Source of the DNA: Vibrio bathopelagicus
Lineage (GTDB): Bacteria > Pseudomonadota > Gammaproteobacteria > Enterobacterales > Vibrionaceae
DNA length: 64,000 bases
Direction: 5' to 3'
Assembly: GCF_014879975.1 (NCBI RefSeq)
Contig: NZ_CP062501.1
Coordinates: 1,860,001-1,924,000 of the forward strand
A model generated the notes under the pieces. It saw nothing but the letters and a program-made list of their open reading frames with translations. It was not told where the DNA came from and ran no database searches. Both the position numbers and the translations under genes were made by a program. This document shows positions 28,243 to 37,695 of the stretch, in pieces. Every line of letters begins with the position of its first letter. The stretch's first letter is position 1.

Positions 28243-29850
28243 TTATAACTGATATTTTTCTATTATCTGATTCTTATAGGTTTCAGCCTGAGTTCCGTAA
28301 ATCAACTGAATACCATTGCCGGAGCGAATCACTCCTTTGGCATCCAACGATTTCCAAACCTCATCACTGGCAGGCAACTCACTGTCTTTCACAGTAATTC
28401 TCAGGCGAGTGATACAAGCGTCAATCGAAGCAATGTTCTCTTTACCACCTAAATTCGTCACGATGTCATCAATCAGCCCACCCTCTTTACCGCTATAGTC
28501 TTTACGTGTGTAAAGTTTGCTCTCAGCATCGTTACGGCCCGGTGTTGAATAATTGAACTTGCGGATCATAAAGCTGAACACAAAGTAGTAAATCACAGAG
28601 TAAATCGGGCCAAGGATCAGAATCCATTGATACGATGTTTTCGCTGTCCCTTGTAGCAAACCAAAGAAGGTAAAATCGATGATACCGCGAGAGAAAGTAA
28701 TACCAACCGCGACGTCCAGCATGTGCATCAACATGTAAGCGATACCTTCGAGCACTGCGTGTACCGCGTACAATGCTGGTGCAACAAACAAGAAAGTAAA
28801 CTCTAGTGGCTCAGTAATACCTGTCAGGAACGACGTTAACGCAGCTGAGAACAAGATACCTTTTACTTTGGCTTTATTCTTATCGTCTGCACAGCGGTAC
28901 ATAGCTAAAGCTGCGGCAGGCAGGCCAAACATCATTGGTAAGAAGCCACCGGTCATTGTGCGTGTTGCTTCAGAGCTAAAATGTACCGTCGCTGGATCAG
29001 CGAGCTGAGCAAAGAAAATCTTTTGACCACCAGCGACCATTTCACCGGCAACTTCTTGTACGCCACCTAATTCGGTATACCAGAACAATGGGTAAATCGC
29101 ATGATGGAGACCAAATACGTTCAATAGACGCATCAATGAACCGTAGAAGAAAGTACCGATGTACCCCATTGCAGAGAAGGCTTCACCTGCAAAAACGATA
29201 GATTTAAAAATTGGTGGCCAGATGAATGGGAACACAAATGCTAACGGAATAAAGAACACCATTGTCATGACGGGTACTAAGCGGTTTCCGCTAAAGAACG
29301 CCAAGTAATCAGGCAGTGTCACGTTTGAGAAACGGTTAGTGATAAACGCCGATAATAGGCCACACGTAATACCGCCAAACACACCTGTTTGTAGGGTAAA
29401 TATGCCAAGCTCTTTGGTATACAGAGAGGCTAAACCCACCGCTTCATCCGCATTGGCGCCAGCCGCAATAAGCCCATCAATACTGGTAGTCTCTGGTGAG
29501 AAGCCCTGGAAACCAAGTACTGCACCAATCACTGTGTGGAATAGTAAGAAGCCAAGTACTGCGGAGAGTGCCGCCGTTTCTTTATTATTATTCGCCATAC
29601 CAATCGCAACGCCAACTGCAAATAGCAATGGTAAGTTTACAAACACGAATAGACCCGCTTGGAAACAGAGTACCAAAAACTGATTGGCAAGCGTTCCTGG
29701 AGCTAAGAAGGTCAGATTATAAGTTTCAATGAGTGGCCCACTCGTAAATGCCCCACCAACCCCAAGTAAAATACCCGCCATTGGCAAAACAGCAATGGGC
29801 AACATAAATGCCCGACCGATCTTTTGTAGTACAGAAAAGATACCGTTCAT
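28243..29850 (-). CDS. PTS IICB permease, Glc/GlcNAc type, probably for an N-acetylated amino sugar
   Basis: The protein has 535 residues. Residues 1-420 form the IIC membrane domain of the glucose superfamily (MLPIAVLPMAGILLGVGG, MGMANNNK-type block GMANNNKETAALS, and the GITEPLEFTFLFVAP loop that contacts sugar). Residues about 460-535 are the IIB domain with phosphorylatable cysteine C479 in DACITRLR. There is no IIA domain, so phosphate must come from a separate Crr-type IIA protein. Linkage to nanE and nagA suggests uptake of N-acetylmannosamine or another sugar yielding ManNAc-6-phosphate. The start ATG follows TTGGAGGGTAC. Confidence 0.88.
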   Translation of the reverse strand: MNGIFSVLQKIGRAFMLPIAVLPMAGILLGVGGAFTSGPLIETYNLTFLAPGTLANQFLVLCFQAGLFVFVNLPLLFAVGVAIGMANNNKETAALSAVLGFLLFHTVIGAVLGFQGFSPETTSIDGLIAAGANADEAVGLASLYTKELGIFTLQTGVFGGITCGLLSAFITNRFSNVTLPDYLAFFSGNRLVPVMTMVFFIPLAFVFPFIWPPIFKSIVFAGEAFSAMGYIGTFFYGSLMRLLNVFGLHHAIYPLFWYTELGGVQEVAGEMVAGGQKIFFAQLADPATVHFSSEATRTMTGGFLPMMFGLPAAALAMYRCADDKNKAKVKGILFSAALTSFLTGITEPLEFTFLFVAPALYAVHAVLEGIAYMLMHMLDVAVGITFSRGIIDFTFFGLLQGTAKTSYQWILILGPIYSVIYYFVFSFMIRKFNYSTPGRNDAESKLYTRKDYSGKEGGLIDDIVTNLGGKENIASIDACITRLRITVKDSELPASDEVWKSLDAKGVIRSGNGIQLIYGTQAETYKNQIIEKYQL

Positions 29851-29938
29851 GTACCCTCCAAACCCTTTGATTTATTAAAATTGTATTTAAACCGCTATGC
29901 AGCTTCCCTTAATCGAGTCAATTATCAACACAATAAAA

Positions 29939-30012
29939 ATTTTCTTCAAACACCATGAAGAAAATCTGTGATCGGTGTAAAAAATATAATCTTCACTGTG
30001 GATGAAGATTAT
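29939..30012. promoter_or_regulatory. Two RpiR-type operator candidates in the PTS-nanE divergent region
   Basis: Site 1 (29939-29965) is ATTTTCTTCA-N7-TGAAGAAAAT. Site 2 (29986-30012) is ATAATCTTCA-N7-TGAAGATTAT. Both have perfect 10-bp arms with a 7-bp spacer and share the core TCTTCA-N7-TGAAGA. The centres are 47 bp apart. They sit between the PTS gene (minus) and nanE (plus), and the neighbouring RpiR protein is the natural candidate to bind them. Confidence 0.8.
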
Positions 30013-30077
30013 TTTCAGTAGTATAACTGCCTCATAAACAAGTTCTGAAGAATAAAGATCATATTAAGAGGCGAGTA

Positions 30078-30773
30078 ATGAAGAACTGGGATATCACTAA
30101 AATAGCCAAAACACTGGCCGACACTATTGTCGTTTCTATCCAACCAGTTGAAGGAAGTCCACTCGACACCACTGAGTTTGTTGTTGCTATGGCAAAGGCC
30201 GCAGAAATGGCAGGTGCACCAGCGTTAAGAATAGAAAGTGCTGAACGCGTTGCTGCTGTGGCGAAAGCCGTATCCATCCCTATCATTGGCATCGTAAAGA
30301 GAGATTTACCTGACAGCCCGGTGCGTATCACACCCTTTGTTGATGATGTGAAAGCACTAGAAGCAGCCGGTGCAGCGATTATTGCTTTCGATGCGACCGA
30401 TCGAGTTAGACCGGAAACCCGCCAAGTCATTGCGCAAGCTATTGTTCAATCTTGTTGTATTGGTATGGCCGATTGTGCCGAGTTTGCAGACGGCTTCTGG
30501 GCGCATTCCCAAGGCATTGAATTGATCGGTTCTACGCTTTCTGGCTACACTGGTGAGACAACTCCAGAAGAGCCAGACTTTGAACTGGTTACCAAGTTTG
30601 CTCAAGCAGGCTATCTCACTATGGCAGAAGGAAGATTCAACTCTCCAGAACTATGTAAACAAGCCATCCAAGCCGGTGCGCTTTCAGTGACCGTAGGCTC
30701 CGCACTAACGCGTCTAGAAGTTGCAACATCGTGGTACCTCGACGCAGCCGCTAGTGCAAAAATAGCGAAATAA
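30078..30773 (+). CDS. nanE: N-acylglucosamine-6-phosphate 2-epimerase
   Basis: The protein has 231 residues and is a TIM-barrel enzyme that interconverts N-acetylmannosamine-6-phosphate and N-acetylglucosamine-6-phosphate. NanE hallmarks are present: [11 protein letters not shown] near the N-terminus, [44 protein letters not shown], and the closing AEGRFNSPE with [11 protein letters not shown]. The start ATG follows GAGGCGAGTA. nagA begins 15 bp later, so the pair is one transcript divergent from the PTS gene. Together they take a ManNAc-type sugar to glucosamine-6-phosphate. Confidence 0.92.
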   Translation: MKNWDITKIAKTLADTIVVSIQPVEGSPLDTTEFVVAMAKAAEMAGAPALRIESAERVAAVAKAVSIPIIGIVKRDLPDSPVRITPFVDDVKALEAAGAAIIAFDATDRVRPETRQVIAQAIVQSCCIGMADCAEFADGFWAHSQGIELIGSTLSGYTGETTPEEPDFELVTKFAQAGYLTMAEGRFNSPELCKQAIQAGALSVTVGSALTRLEVATSWYLDAAASAKIAK

Positions 30774-30788
30774 GAAAAGGATAGCATC

Positions 30789-31915
30789 ATGTTGAAAGCC
30801 ATTACCGCACGCACATTATTTGACGGTGAACGCTATCTAGAGCAACACGCTTTAGTGTTTGATCACACCGGGATCCTCGAAATAACCCCAATCGACAAAC
30901 TCGATTCAAGTGTCGATTTGATTAGTTACGGGGACGCTATCATTACCCCAGGCTTTATCGATATTCAAGTCAACGGCGGTGGTGGCATGATGCTCAATCC
31001 GTTCCCACGATTGAAACCATCATAAAAGCACACCGCAAAGGCGGCACAGCGTATCTATTACCTACCCTAGTCAGCGAAAAGCCATCCGCTATGGCAGCGG
31101 CGCTAAACGCGATTGAGCAAGGGATAGAGAAAAAAGTTGATGGTTTGCTAGGCATTCACTTAGAAGGTCCATGGCTAAACCCTGTAAAAAAAGGGGCTCA
31201 CGATGAAAATAACTTCTACAGCCCGAGCATTGAACAGTTGGCCGCTTTTCCGTGGCTAACGCAAGGCATTAACTTCATAACTTTAGCGCCTGAGCAAGTG
31301 GATTCAGCATCCATCAAATGGCTATCAGATAAGGGTTGCATCATTGCTGCAGGACATACCAACCTTGCCGAGCTAGATCTCGTTGGCAAGCGTGAGAACA
31401 TCCATGGTTTTACCCACCTATATAACGCGATGTCATCACAAACTGGTCGTGAGCTTGGCGCAGTCGGTGTCGCATTAAGTGATGATGATTGTTGGGCATC
31501 TTACATTGCTGATGGTATTCACGTTCACCCACAAAACTTGTTAATGGCTATCAAACTTAAGCCAAAAGACAAAATGGTGCTGGTTACCGATGCAATGGCA
31601 TCAGTAGGAAACCCTGATGAAAGCTTCATTCTTGATGGCCAAAAGATTCGAGTCAAAGATGGTAAGTTAGTTAACGAAGCAGGCAACCTCGCAGGCGCGC
31701 ATATCACCATGGCTCAGTCCGTAAAAAACCTTATTGATTGGGGCGTTAGCCCAGAACACGCTTACCAAATGGCCAGCACTAACCCAGCCCATGCGATGAA
31801 TCTTGAAAATGAACTAGGCTACCTAAAAGTAGGATACCGAGCATCTGCAACAATTCTTGATAAAAACGGCGAACCAAATTCCGTTCTAGTCGATGGGAAT
31901 TTATACTCCTGCTAA
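30789..31915 (+). pseudogene. nagA: N-acetylglucosamine-6-phosphate deacetylase, frameshifted
   Basis: NagA removes acetate from GlcNAc-6-phosphate. The first frame (30789-31025) encodes the normal start through FIDIQVNGGGGMMLN and then runs to a stop. The second frame resumes at about 31006 with VPTIETIIKAHRKGGTAYLLPTLV and continues through GIHLEGPWLNPVKKGAH, AGHTNLAE, HLYNAM, and VTDAM to a normal C-terminus at 31915. Joining them requires skipping to the -1 frame, consistent with loss of one base near 31003-31006. All domains are otherwise intact, with no other stop. It is either a recent inactivating mutation or a sequencing error. No slippery heptamer is visible. Confidence 0.87.
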
Positions 31916-31935
31916 AAACCCAACCTAAACTCCTG

Positions 31936-31969
31936 AAGGTCACTCCCCCCTATTGAGTGGCCTTTTTTT
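31936..31969 (+). terminator. Terminator of nanE-nagA
   Basis: A 10-bp stem with one wobble (AAGGTCACTC and GAGTGGCCTT) is followed directly by a run of T. It lies 21 bases after the nagA stop. Confidence 0.9.
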
Positions 31970-32072
31970 AATGTCCTCTCAGATCATCGATACTTCAAAA
32001 CTCAGTTAGCCCACCTATTCTTTAAGAGTCATAAATATCAAAACGACTGACGACACCTCCTTAATCACAAAC

Positions 32073-32102
32073 AAAAACAGCGCCAATTCAGGCGCTGTTT
32101 TT
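32073..32102. terminator. Bidirectional terminator upstream of the Dcu gene end
   Basis: A 12-bp perfect stem (AAAAACAGCGCC and GGCGCTGTTTTT) with a six-base loop serves the minus-strand C4-dicarboxylate transporter. Confidence 0.92.
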
Positions 32103-32151
32103 CGTTTCTTATCTCGTTATCGCTAGTTTAATTAAGCGACAAGAAGTTAGC

Positions 32152-33480
32152 TTAAGCGATAAAAATCTGTGCCAGTGCATAACCCAAACAACATGCGCCT
32201 ACTACACCAATTAAACCCACCGACATGAATGAGTGGTTGAAGTACCACTTACCAATCTTGGTGGTGCCAGAGACATCGAAGTTCACTGTTGCGATATCAG
32301 ATGGGTAATTTGGGATAAAGAAGTAACCGTAAACCGCTGGCATCAAGCCGATAAGCAAGGCAGGGTCTAACCCTAGGCCAAGACCTACAGGTAGCATCAT
32401 ACGTGCAGTTGCGGCTTGTGAGTTCACCACAACCGATACGATGAATAGTGCTAGTGCAAACGTCCATGGGTAGTTGGTTACCATTTCCACGATACCCGAT
32501 TTAAACTGAGGCATTGCGTATTGGAAGTAAGTATCCGACATCCATGCGATACCGAAGATAGCAATTGCCGCCACCATACCCGATTTAAATACCACGCCAT
32601 TTGGCACATCACGCGGGTCAGTTTTGGTTGCTAGCAAGATGATACCGCCGAAGCAGAGCATCATCATTTGGATGATGACCGACATCTTGATTGGCTTGTC
32701 ACCGTCTACGATGGTTCTGATTTCTGGCACCATCGCCACAATAACAATCACAACTATCGACAGTAGGAAAATCAATACTGCATTACGTGCCGAGCTTGGA
32801 AGCACTTCATCCAAAGACGTCGCAGTGGTGTTTTCAATGCGCTTTTTCCACTCAGGATCTTTTAAACGAGCTTGATAATCAGGATCGTCGTTCAATTCTT
32901 TGCCGCGCTTCAAGCTGTACAAAGAAAGTAACAGCGTACCGAATAGCGTTGCAGGCACAGTCACTAATAGAATTGAAAGCAAAGTGATAGAGTGTTGAAT
33001 ATCCGACAACTGCGCTAAGTAATAAACCACGGCTGCCGAGATTGGCGATGCTGTGATCGCAAGTTGAGACGCAACGGAAGCTGCCGCCATCGGGCGCTCA
33101 GGACGAATCCCATTCTTCAATGCCACATCACCAATGATCGGCATGATTGAGTAAACCGCGTGGCCAGTACCCAATAGGAAAGTCATCGAATATGTCACAA
33201 ACGGGGCTATCAAGGTGACACGTTTCGGGTTCTTTCTGAGCACCCTTTCCGCAACTTGCAGCATGTATTTCAAGCCACCTGCGGCTTCGAGGATCGAGGC
33301 ACAGGTAACAACGGCGAGGATAATCAGCATTACTGTGACAGGTGGAGACGTTGGTGGCATCTTGAAGACAAACACCTCGATAACCAAACCAATTCCAGAA
33401 ACAACCCCTAAACCAATACCACCATATCGAGAACCGATATAGAGAACGACAAGTAAAAATAGAAACTCAAAATACAACAT
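32152..33480 (-). CDS. DcuA/DcuB-family anaerobic C4-dicarboxylate transporter
   Basis: The protein has 442 residues from the ATG at 33480, with CAGGG six bases upstream. A TTG two codons earlier is the other option. It is an integral membrane protein with about ten helices, and the family blocks are visible: IGSRYGGIGLGVVSGIGL, FLLGTGHAVYSIMPIIGDVALKNGIRPERP, ASPISAAVV, NSQAATARMMLPVGLG and PNYPSDIATVNFD. Family members exchange fumarate, malate, aspartate and succinate during anaerobic growth. From sequence I cannot separate DcuA-like from DcuB-like use. Confidence 0.9.
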   Translation of the reverse strand: MLYFEFLFLLVVLYIGSRYGGIGLGVVSGIGLVIEVFVFKMPPTSPPVTVMLIILAVVTCASILEAAGGLKYMLQVAERVLRKNPKRVTLIAPFVTYSMTFLLGTGHAVYSIMPIIGDVALKNGIRPERPMAAASVASQLAITASPISAAVVYYLAQLSDIQHSITLLSILLVTVPATLFGTLLLSLYSLKRGKELNDDPDYQARLKDPEWKKRIENTTATSLDEVLPSSARNAVLIFLLSIVVIVIVAMVPEIRTIVDGDKPIKMSVIIQMMMLCFGGIILLATKTDPRDVPNGVVFKSGMVAAIAIFGIAWMSDTYFQYAMPQFKSGIVEMVTNYPWTFALALFIVSVVVNSQAATARMMLPVGLGLGLDPALLIGLMPAVYGYFFIPNYPSDIATVNFDVSGTTKIGKWYFNHSFMSVGLIGVVGACCLGYALAQIFIA

Positions 33481-33891
33481 AAGCAACCCTGCTAAAAGTG
33501 TGGACTATTTATATTTTGTCCGCAAATTCAGCCATTTACTTATTGCTTGGTCACACTCTCATTGCAGGCTTCCGCAAATTGTTTTTTATAAGATTGTGGT
33601 CACGCTACCAAGTCTGTAAGTTTATGAATTGTAATAGCAAACTAGACTCTCGACCTAGATTTGTTATCTATGATAACCATTATTGTGTCTATTAGATCCG
33701 TATAGCCTATAAAACACCAGACTCATAACTTAACGGTATTGTTTCAACTACAACCAATCACAATTAAAGTCACTCATAAGCATATTGCCGAACTAATTAG
33801 ACATATTCTCACACAACACTGGCTCGCCTATCCCTAGACACTATGTCAAAATACCTGCCCTCACGACGACAACACATAAAGAACCACGGAT
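33481..33891. other. Intergenic region between the Dcu and HAD genes
   Basis: This divergent promoter region carries one short palindrome, GTTATC-TAT-GATAAC at 33663-33677. No typical FNR site (TTGAT-N4-ATCAA) was seen upstream of the Dcu gene. No gene with a ribosome site is visible. Confidence 0.45.
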
Positions 33892-34551
33892 ATGAATTTT
33901 CAAGCTGCTATTTTTGATATGGATGGACTGCTGCTCGACACCGAGCGACTTTGTATGCAGATTTTTGAAGAAGCATGTCACGCGCAGGGTGTCCCATTTT
34001 TAAAGGACGTTTACCTAGGCATCATTGGCTGCAACGCAAGAACCATCGAACAGATCTTTCGAAATGGTTATGGTGAAGATCTCGATTATCCGGCTCTAAA
34101 TAACGAATGGCGCACCCGCTATAGCGCGATAGTGAAGAACCAAGCTATTCCAGTAAAAGACGGCGTGATTGAGCTTTTAGAGTGGCTAAAGTCGAACGAT
34201 ATTCCTATCGCGGTGGCAACATCGACGCAGCTTGATATCGCGAAGAAAAAGCTGGAACTGGCTGGCTTAGATTCTTATTTCACCTCATTAAGCACAGGTT
34301 GCGAAGTGACTAATGGTAAGCCTCACCCAGAGATTTACTTACTTGCAGCTGAACGCCTAGGGGTTGCACCTGAAACTTGTCTCGCGTTTGAAGATTCAAA
34401 CAACGGCATTCGCGCTTCGATGGCAGCCAACATGATCAGCTTTCAAATCCCTGATTTAGTAGAGCCATGTGACGAAGTAAAAGCGCTTGGTCACACCATC
34501 AGCCCTTCTCTGCATGATGTATTAGCACAGCTTCAACAAGCTGCAGCTTAA
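33892..34551 (+). CDS. HAD-superfamily phosphatase, phosphoglucomutase-like
   Basis: The 219-residue protein has all HAD motifs: D9-x-D11-G (IFDMDGLLLDTE) as nucleophile and acid, VATST as motif II, the lysine in NGKPHPE as motif III, and FEDSNNG as motif IV. A helical cap lies between residues about 20 and 85. It belongs to the YcjU/beta-phosphoglucomutase-like subgroup, whose members act on sugar phosphates and other small phosphomonoesters. The substrate is not predictable. The gene ends in a strong terminator. Confidence 0.88.
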   Translation: MNFQAAIFDMDGLLLDTERLCMQIFEEACHAQGVPFLKDVYLGIIGCNARTIEQIFRNGYGEDLDYPALNNEWRTRYSAIVKNQAIPVKDGVIELLEWLKSNDIPIAVATSTQLDIAKKKLELAGLDSYFTSLSTGCEVTNGKPHPEIYLLAAERLGVAPETCLAFEDSNNGIRASMAANMISFQIPDLVEPCDEVKALGHTISPSLHDVLAQLQQAAA

Positions 34552-34602
34552 GCTCTAACTGCCGTTGATAATGCTTTTATCAACGTAGACAAGCCTCCTA
34601 TT

Positions 34603-34628
34603 AAGCCGACTCACAGAGTCGGTTTTTT
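34603..34628 (+). terminator. Intrinsic terminator after the HAD gene
   Basis: CCGACTC and GAGTCGG form a short perfect stem, extended by A-T pairs, with a T7 run immediately after. Confidence 0.9.
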
Positions 34629-34746
34629 TGTCGGTATAGTTTTTATAAAAGATAAAAACTCGCGCTTGAAACTGTTAAAGTCGATGTGAAACATATGCCA
34701 AATGATGAACAAGATTGCTAACGCCTAAAGATGGAGAAAGAGACAC

Positions 34747-35373
34747 GTGATTGAGAAATTTAAAGGCCAACTGCTTGATTTTGCACAGCGAGAAATGACA
34801 CAAGATGCAGCGCACGACATCAGCCACATTAAGCGCGTAGTCAAAACTGCCAAAGCTTTGTGTACTCAAGAACAGGCTAAACTTGAAGTCGTTCTTCCCG
34901 CTGCTTACCTTCACGATTGCTTCACCTTTCCTAAGAACCATCCAGACAGAGCCCAAAGCTCAAGAATGGCAGCAGACAAGGCGATTTCTTTCCTCAAAAC
35001 TATCGACTACCCCGTGTCCTATCTTGATGAGATCCATCATGCCATTGTCACGCACAGCTACAGCGCCAATGTCACACCAGAAACCTTAGAAGCACAAATC
35101 GTCCAAGATGCTGATCGCCTTGATTCTCTCGGTGCAATTGGTATTGCTCGCTGCCTGTACGTGGGTCAGAGCTTTAATGCCGAACTCTATAACCATCAAG
35201 ACCCGTTCGCGACGCAACGAGACTTGGATGACAAGCATTACAGCGTCGACCATTTCTACGTGAAGCTGTTTAAGCTCGCTGAAACCATGAATACAGAATC
35301 CGCCAAGTTAGAAGCTAACAAGCGCACTGACTATATGCGTGGCTTTCTTGATCAGTTGAGCACAGAAGTTTAA
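34747..35373 (+). CDS. HD-domain phosphohydrolase, YedJ-like
   Basis: The protein has 208 residues and begins at a GTG after ATGGAGAAAGAGAC. HD-domain metal residues are seen in AAHDISHIKRV, AAYLHDCFTFPKNHPDR, HHAIVTHSYSA and VQDADRLDSLGAIG, which closely follow the E. coli YedJ pattern. Such proteins are metal-dependent phosphohydrolases of nucleotides or related compounds. The physiological substrate is unknown. The following GNAT gene begins 50 bp later and may be cotranscribed. Confidence 0.87.
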   Translation: MIEKFKGQLLDFAQREMTQDAAHDISHIKRVVKTAKALCTQEQAKLEVVLPAAYLHDCFTFPKNHPDRAQSSRMAADKAISFLKTIDYPVSYLDEIHHAIVTHSYSANVTPETLEAQIVQDADRLDSLGAIGIARCLYVGQSFNAELYNHQDPFATQRDLDDKHYSVDHFYVKLFKLAETMNTESAKLEANKRTDYMRGFLDQLSTEV

Positions 35374-35423
35374 CGGCTTACTTGCTTAGAAAAATAGTTA
35401 GCCAACAAGGGAGAAGTTCGAAT

Positions 35424-35921
35424 ATGGAAATTAATCGCTTTAAGGAATCCGACGCCGACGAGATCGTCACTTGGTTCACGTCACTGGAAGATTACGTGCT
35501 ATGGGGCGGACGAACCTTTGGTTGGCCGTTAGAAGCGACTTCTATCATCGAACGATCTCAAGAACCACATGTTGAGCTATATACCTTCTCTCAACCTAAT
35601 GTTGGCTCTAGCACAGGTGCATTGCTTGGCTTTATGGAGTTTCAACGCATGTCAGACAGTGAGCTTCGCTTTTGCCGTGTCGCCATACACCCAAACCTTC
35701 GAGGCGAAGGGTTAGGACAATCGATGCTAGAAACGGCCCTCGAAGCGGCGAAAGAAATACCGGATGTCACCACCATCACCTTGGCCGTATTCAAGCAAAA
35801 CCAAGGGGCAAAGCGCTGCTACGACAAAGCGGGGTTTCAGGTTGTCGACAAAGAACCAAGCGTTAAAGAATTCAATGGTAAAACATGGCCCTTGTATCAA
35901 ATGGAATTACAGCTCGGCTAA
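35424..35921 (+). CDS. GNAT-family N-acetyltransferase
   Basis: I start the gene at the ATG at 35424, preceded by GGGAGAAG eight bases upstream, rather than the earlier in-frame TTG at 35382. The product has 165 residues. The acetyl-CoA-binding motif A is visible as CRVAIHPNLRGEGLGQSML, and NQGAKRCYDKAGFQVV is motif B. The acceptor is unknown. It probably belongs to a transcript with the YedJ-like gene. Confidence 0.88.
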   Translation: MEINRFKESDADEIVTWFTSLEDYVLWGGRTFGWPLEATSIIERSQEPHVELYTFSQPNVGSSTGALLGFMEFQRMSDSELRFCRVAIHPNLRGEGLGQSMLETALEAAKEIPDVTTITLAVFKQNQGAKRCYDKAGFQVVDKEPSVKEFNGKTWPLYQMELQLG

Positions 35922-36001
35922 TTCGTTTTAATTGTCAGGCTGGTTTTAATTACCAGGTTTGACCCCATATCTTAAAAACTCGCATTAGTTTGGAACCTTC
36001 A

Positions 36002-36688
36002 ATGACCCAAGAAAAATTCGACACCATTTACCAACGTGCAGCTCACCGTAAAGGTGGCGCAGCCGAACTCGAAAAGATTGTTCGTGCGCCCCTTTCACAA
36101 GCCGATCTATCACAAATCACAGACGACCGCTGGTTGGCAGCCTTTACCGAAAAGGTCTTCCAATGTGGCATTTCATGGAATGTAGTGAGAAAGAAATGGC
36201 CGCAATTTGAAGAAGTGTTCTTTGAATTCAATATCGAAAAAATGCTGATGCTGCCTAATGAAATGTGGGAACAAAAAGCACAAGACCCGCGTATTATTCG
36301 CCACCTCACTAAGGTGATGACCATCCCAGCTAACGCCACCATGATCCACAATGCCAAGCGTGAAGCCGATTCATTCTCACAAATGGTAGCCGACTGGCCT
36401 TCAGAACGCATTACTGAGCTTTGGGATTACCTGAAGAAACACGGCAAGCGATTGGGCGGAAATACAGGCGCCTATACCTTGCGTCAAATGGGTAAAGACA
36501 CCTTTATCCTGTCTTCTGACGTTGAAGCACACCTGCGTAGCACAGATGTTATCGATAGCGGTCGTAACACCAAGCGAGCACAACTGGCGGCAGGTAAAGC
36601 CTTTAATGAGTGGCAGCAACAATCTGGGCGTAGCCTAAGCGAAATCAGCCAGATCGTTGCATACAGCTGCGGCGATAATCGAGTCTAG
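36002..36688 (+). CDS. DNA-3-methyladenine glycosylase I family protein (Tag-like)
   Basis: The protein has 228 residues from the ATG at 36002. A TTG four codons upstream is possible. The adenine-glycosylase fold of Tag is visible in FQCGISWNVVRKKWPQFEEVF and in PRIIRHLTKVMTIPANA, compared from memory with the LSWITVLKKRENYR and GIIRHRGKIQAIIGNA blocks of E. coli Tag. It is longer than classical Tag (about 190) and lacks the cysteine-rich C-terminus that binds zinc in E. coli Tag. Base-excision activity on alkylated DNA is thus inferred from family, not certain. Confidence 0.78.
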   Translation: MTQEKFDTIYQRAAHRKGGAAELEKIVRAPLSQADLSQITDDRWLAAFTEKVFQCGISWNVVRKKWPQFEEVFFEFNIEKMLMLPNEMWEQKAQDPRIIRHLTKVMTIPANATMIHNAKREADSFSQMVADWPSERITELWDYLKKHGKRLGGNTGAYTLRQMGKDTFILSSDVEAHLRSTDVIDSGRNTKRAQLAAGKAFNEWQQQSGRSLSEISQIVAYSCGDNRV

Positions 36689-36806
36689 TTATCGCTAGAA
36701 TTGCTTAAAGCTCAATATTGCACACAGTATCCTGCAAACTAAATGTTATAAGTCATTAACAAATAAGCGTGTATTACACTTTCATGCGGTGGCATTGTAT
36801 AGATAA

Positions 36807-36817
36807 ATGTATACAAT
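36807..36817. promoter_or_regulatory. GntR operator upstream of its own gene
   Basis: ATGTATACAAT, with the palindromic core TGTATACA at 36808-36815, lies about 70 bp before the GntR gene. It matches the motif ATTGTATACAAT found at the other purine promoters in all but the first arm base. A related half-site, ATTGTATAGA, lies at 36794. Autoregulation is inferred. Confidence 0.7.
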
Positions 36818-36882
36818 ATAGAGTAATACTCATGAATTACTCTCGACCAGACCAACTCGACTAAACAAGGGTCCTTATCTCT

Positions 36883-37617
36883 ATGACAGCTCTCAAAAAC
36901 TCTGTCTCCAAAGGTGTAAATACAAAAGTATCAGGCCAGACTCAAGACGATGTTGTTTACTGCCATATCTTCGACGCAATACTAGAACAAAGGCTACCAC
37001 CAGCCACTAAATTAAGTGAAGAAGCCCTAGCAGAAATCTTTGGTGTTAGCCGTACAATCATCCGTCGTGCCTTGCTACGTCTATCTTTAGAACAAGTTGT
37101 GGTGATCCGTCCAAACCGAGGGGCAATGATTGCTGCGCCAACGGTAGACGAAGCCAAACAGATATTTAAAGCGCGTGAAGTGATGGAAATCGCTATCACC
37201 GAACTTGCAGTGAAAAATGCGACCAAAGCTCAAATCGAAGAATGTAGAAAATTAGTAGCGAAAGAGAATTGCGCCTTTGACCAAGGTGATTACGGCTCTG
37301 GCTTACGACTGTCTGGTGAGTTCCACATCAAACTGGCTGAAATGGCAGAAAACGCACCACTTCTCGCCTTCCAACGCAGTTTAGTGTCACAAACTTCACT
37401 GCTGATCGCTCAATACGAAACAGGTAATCATTCAAACTGTTCTTTAGATGAGCACTCTGGGTTACTTGATACGATTGAATCAGGCAATGAAGAGCAAGCG
37501 GTAGAGTTGATGCAAGAACACTTAAGCCACATCCGTTCAAAGCTCAATTTAGACAGCAGCACAGCTTCTAGCGACCTACACGTGGTGTTCTCTGATCTGC
37601 TCAAGAGCAAATCATAA
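36883..37617 (+). CDS. GntR-family regulator (FCD domain), probable purine-catabolism regulator
   Basis: The protein has 244 residues. The N-terminal winged helix contains KLSEEALAEIFGVSRTIIRRALLRLSLEQ and the wing IRPNRGAMIAAP. The C-terminal FCD effector domain includes AREVMEIAITELAVKNA-type helices and SGEFHIKLAEMAENAPLL, where the histidine is a usual metal ligand. It stands first in the purine cluster, with xdhA starting 476 bp downstream in the same direction after a terminator. Identical palindromes before this gene, xdhA and between puuE and uraH point to one regulon. It resembles in role the GntR regulator HpxS of Klebsiella purine use, but orthology is not tested. Confidence 0.85.
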   Translation: MTALKNSVSKGVNTKVSGQTQDDVVYCHIFDAILEQRLPPATKLSEEALAEIFGVSRTIIRRALLRLSLEQVVVIRPNRGAMIAAPTVDEAKQIFKAREVMEIAITELAVKNATKAQIEECRKLVAKENCAFDQGDYGSGLRLSGEFHIKLAEMAENAPLLAFQRSLVSQTSLLIAQYETGNHSNCSLDEHSGLLDTIESGNEEQAVELMQEHLSHIRSKLNLDSSTASSDLHVVFSDLLKSKS

Positions 37618-37695
37618 CCGTATCAACGATATAGCGATATAGCGATGCTAAGAACATTACAGCACAAACATTAGTAACCACCTGTTAACAAATAG

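Noticed and set aside
30789..31915. nagA expressed through programmed frameshifting
   Set aside because: No slippery heptamer or downstream pseudoknot is seen, and NagA is normally a single chain. A simple indel is more likely.
33663..33677. Palindrome GTTATC-TAT-GATAAC as an FNR site for the Dcu gene
   Set aside because: It does not match the FNR consensus TTGAT-N4-ATCAA and lies too far from the gene to claim.
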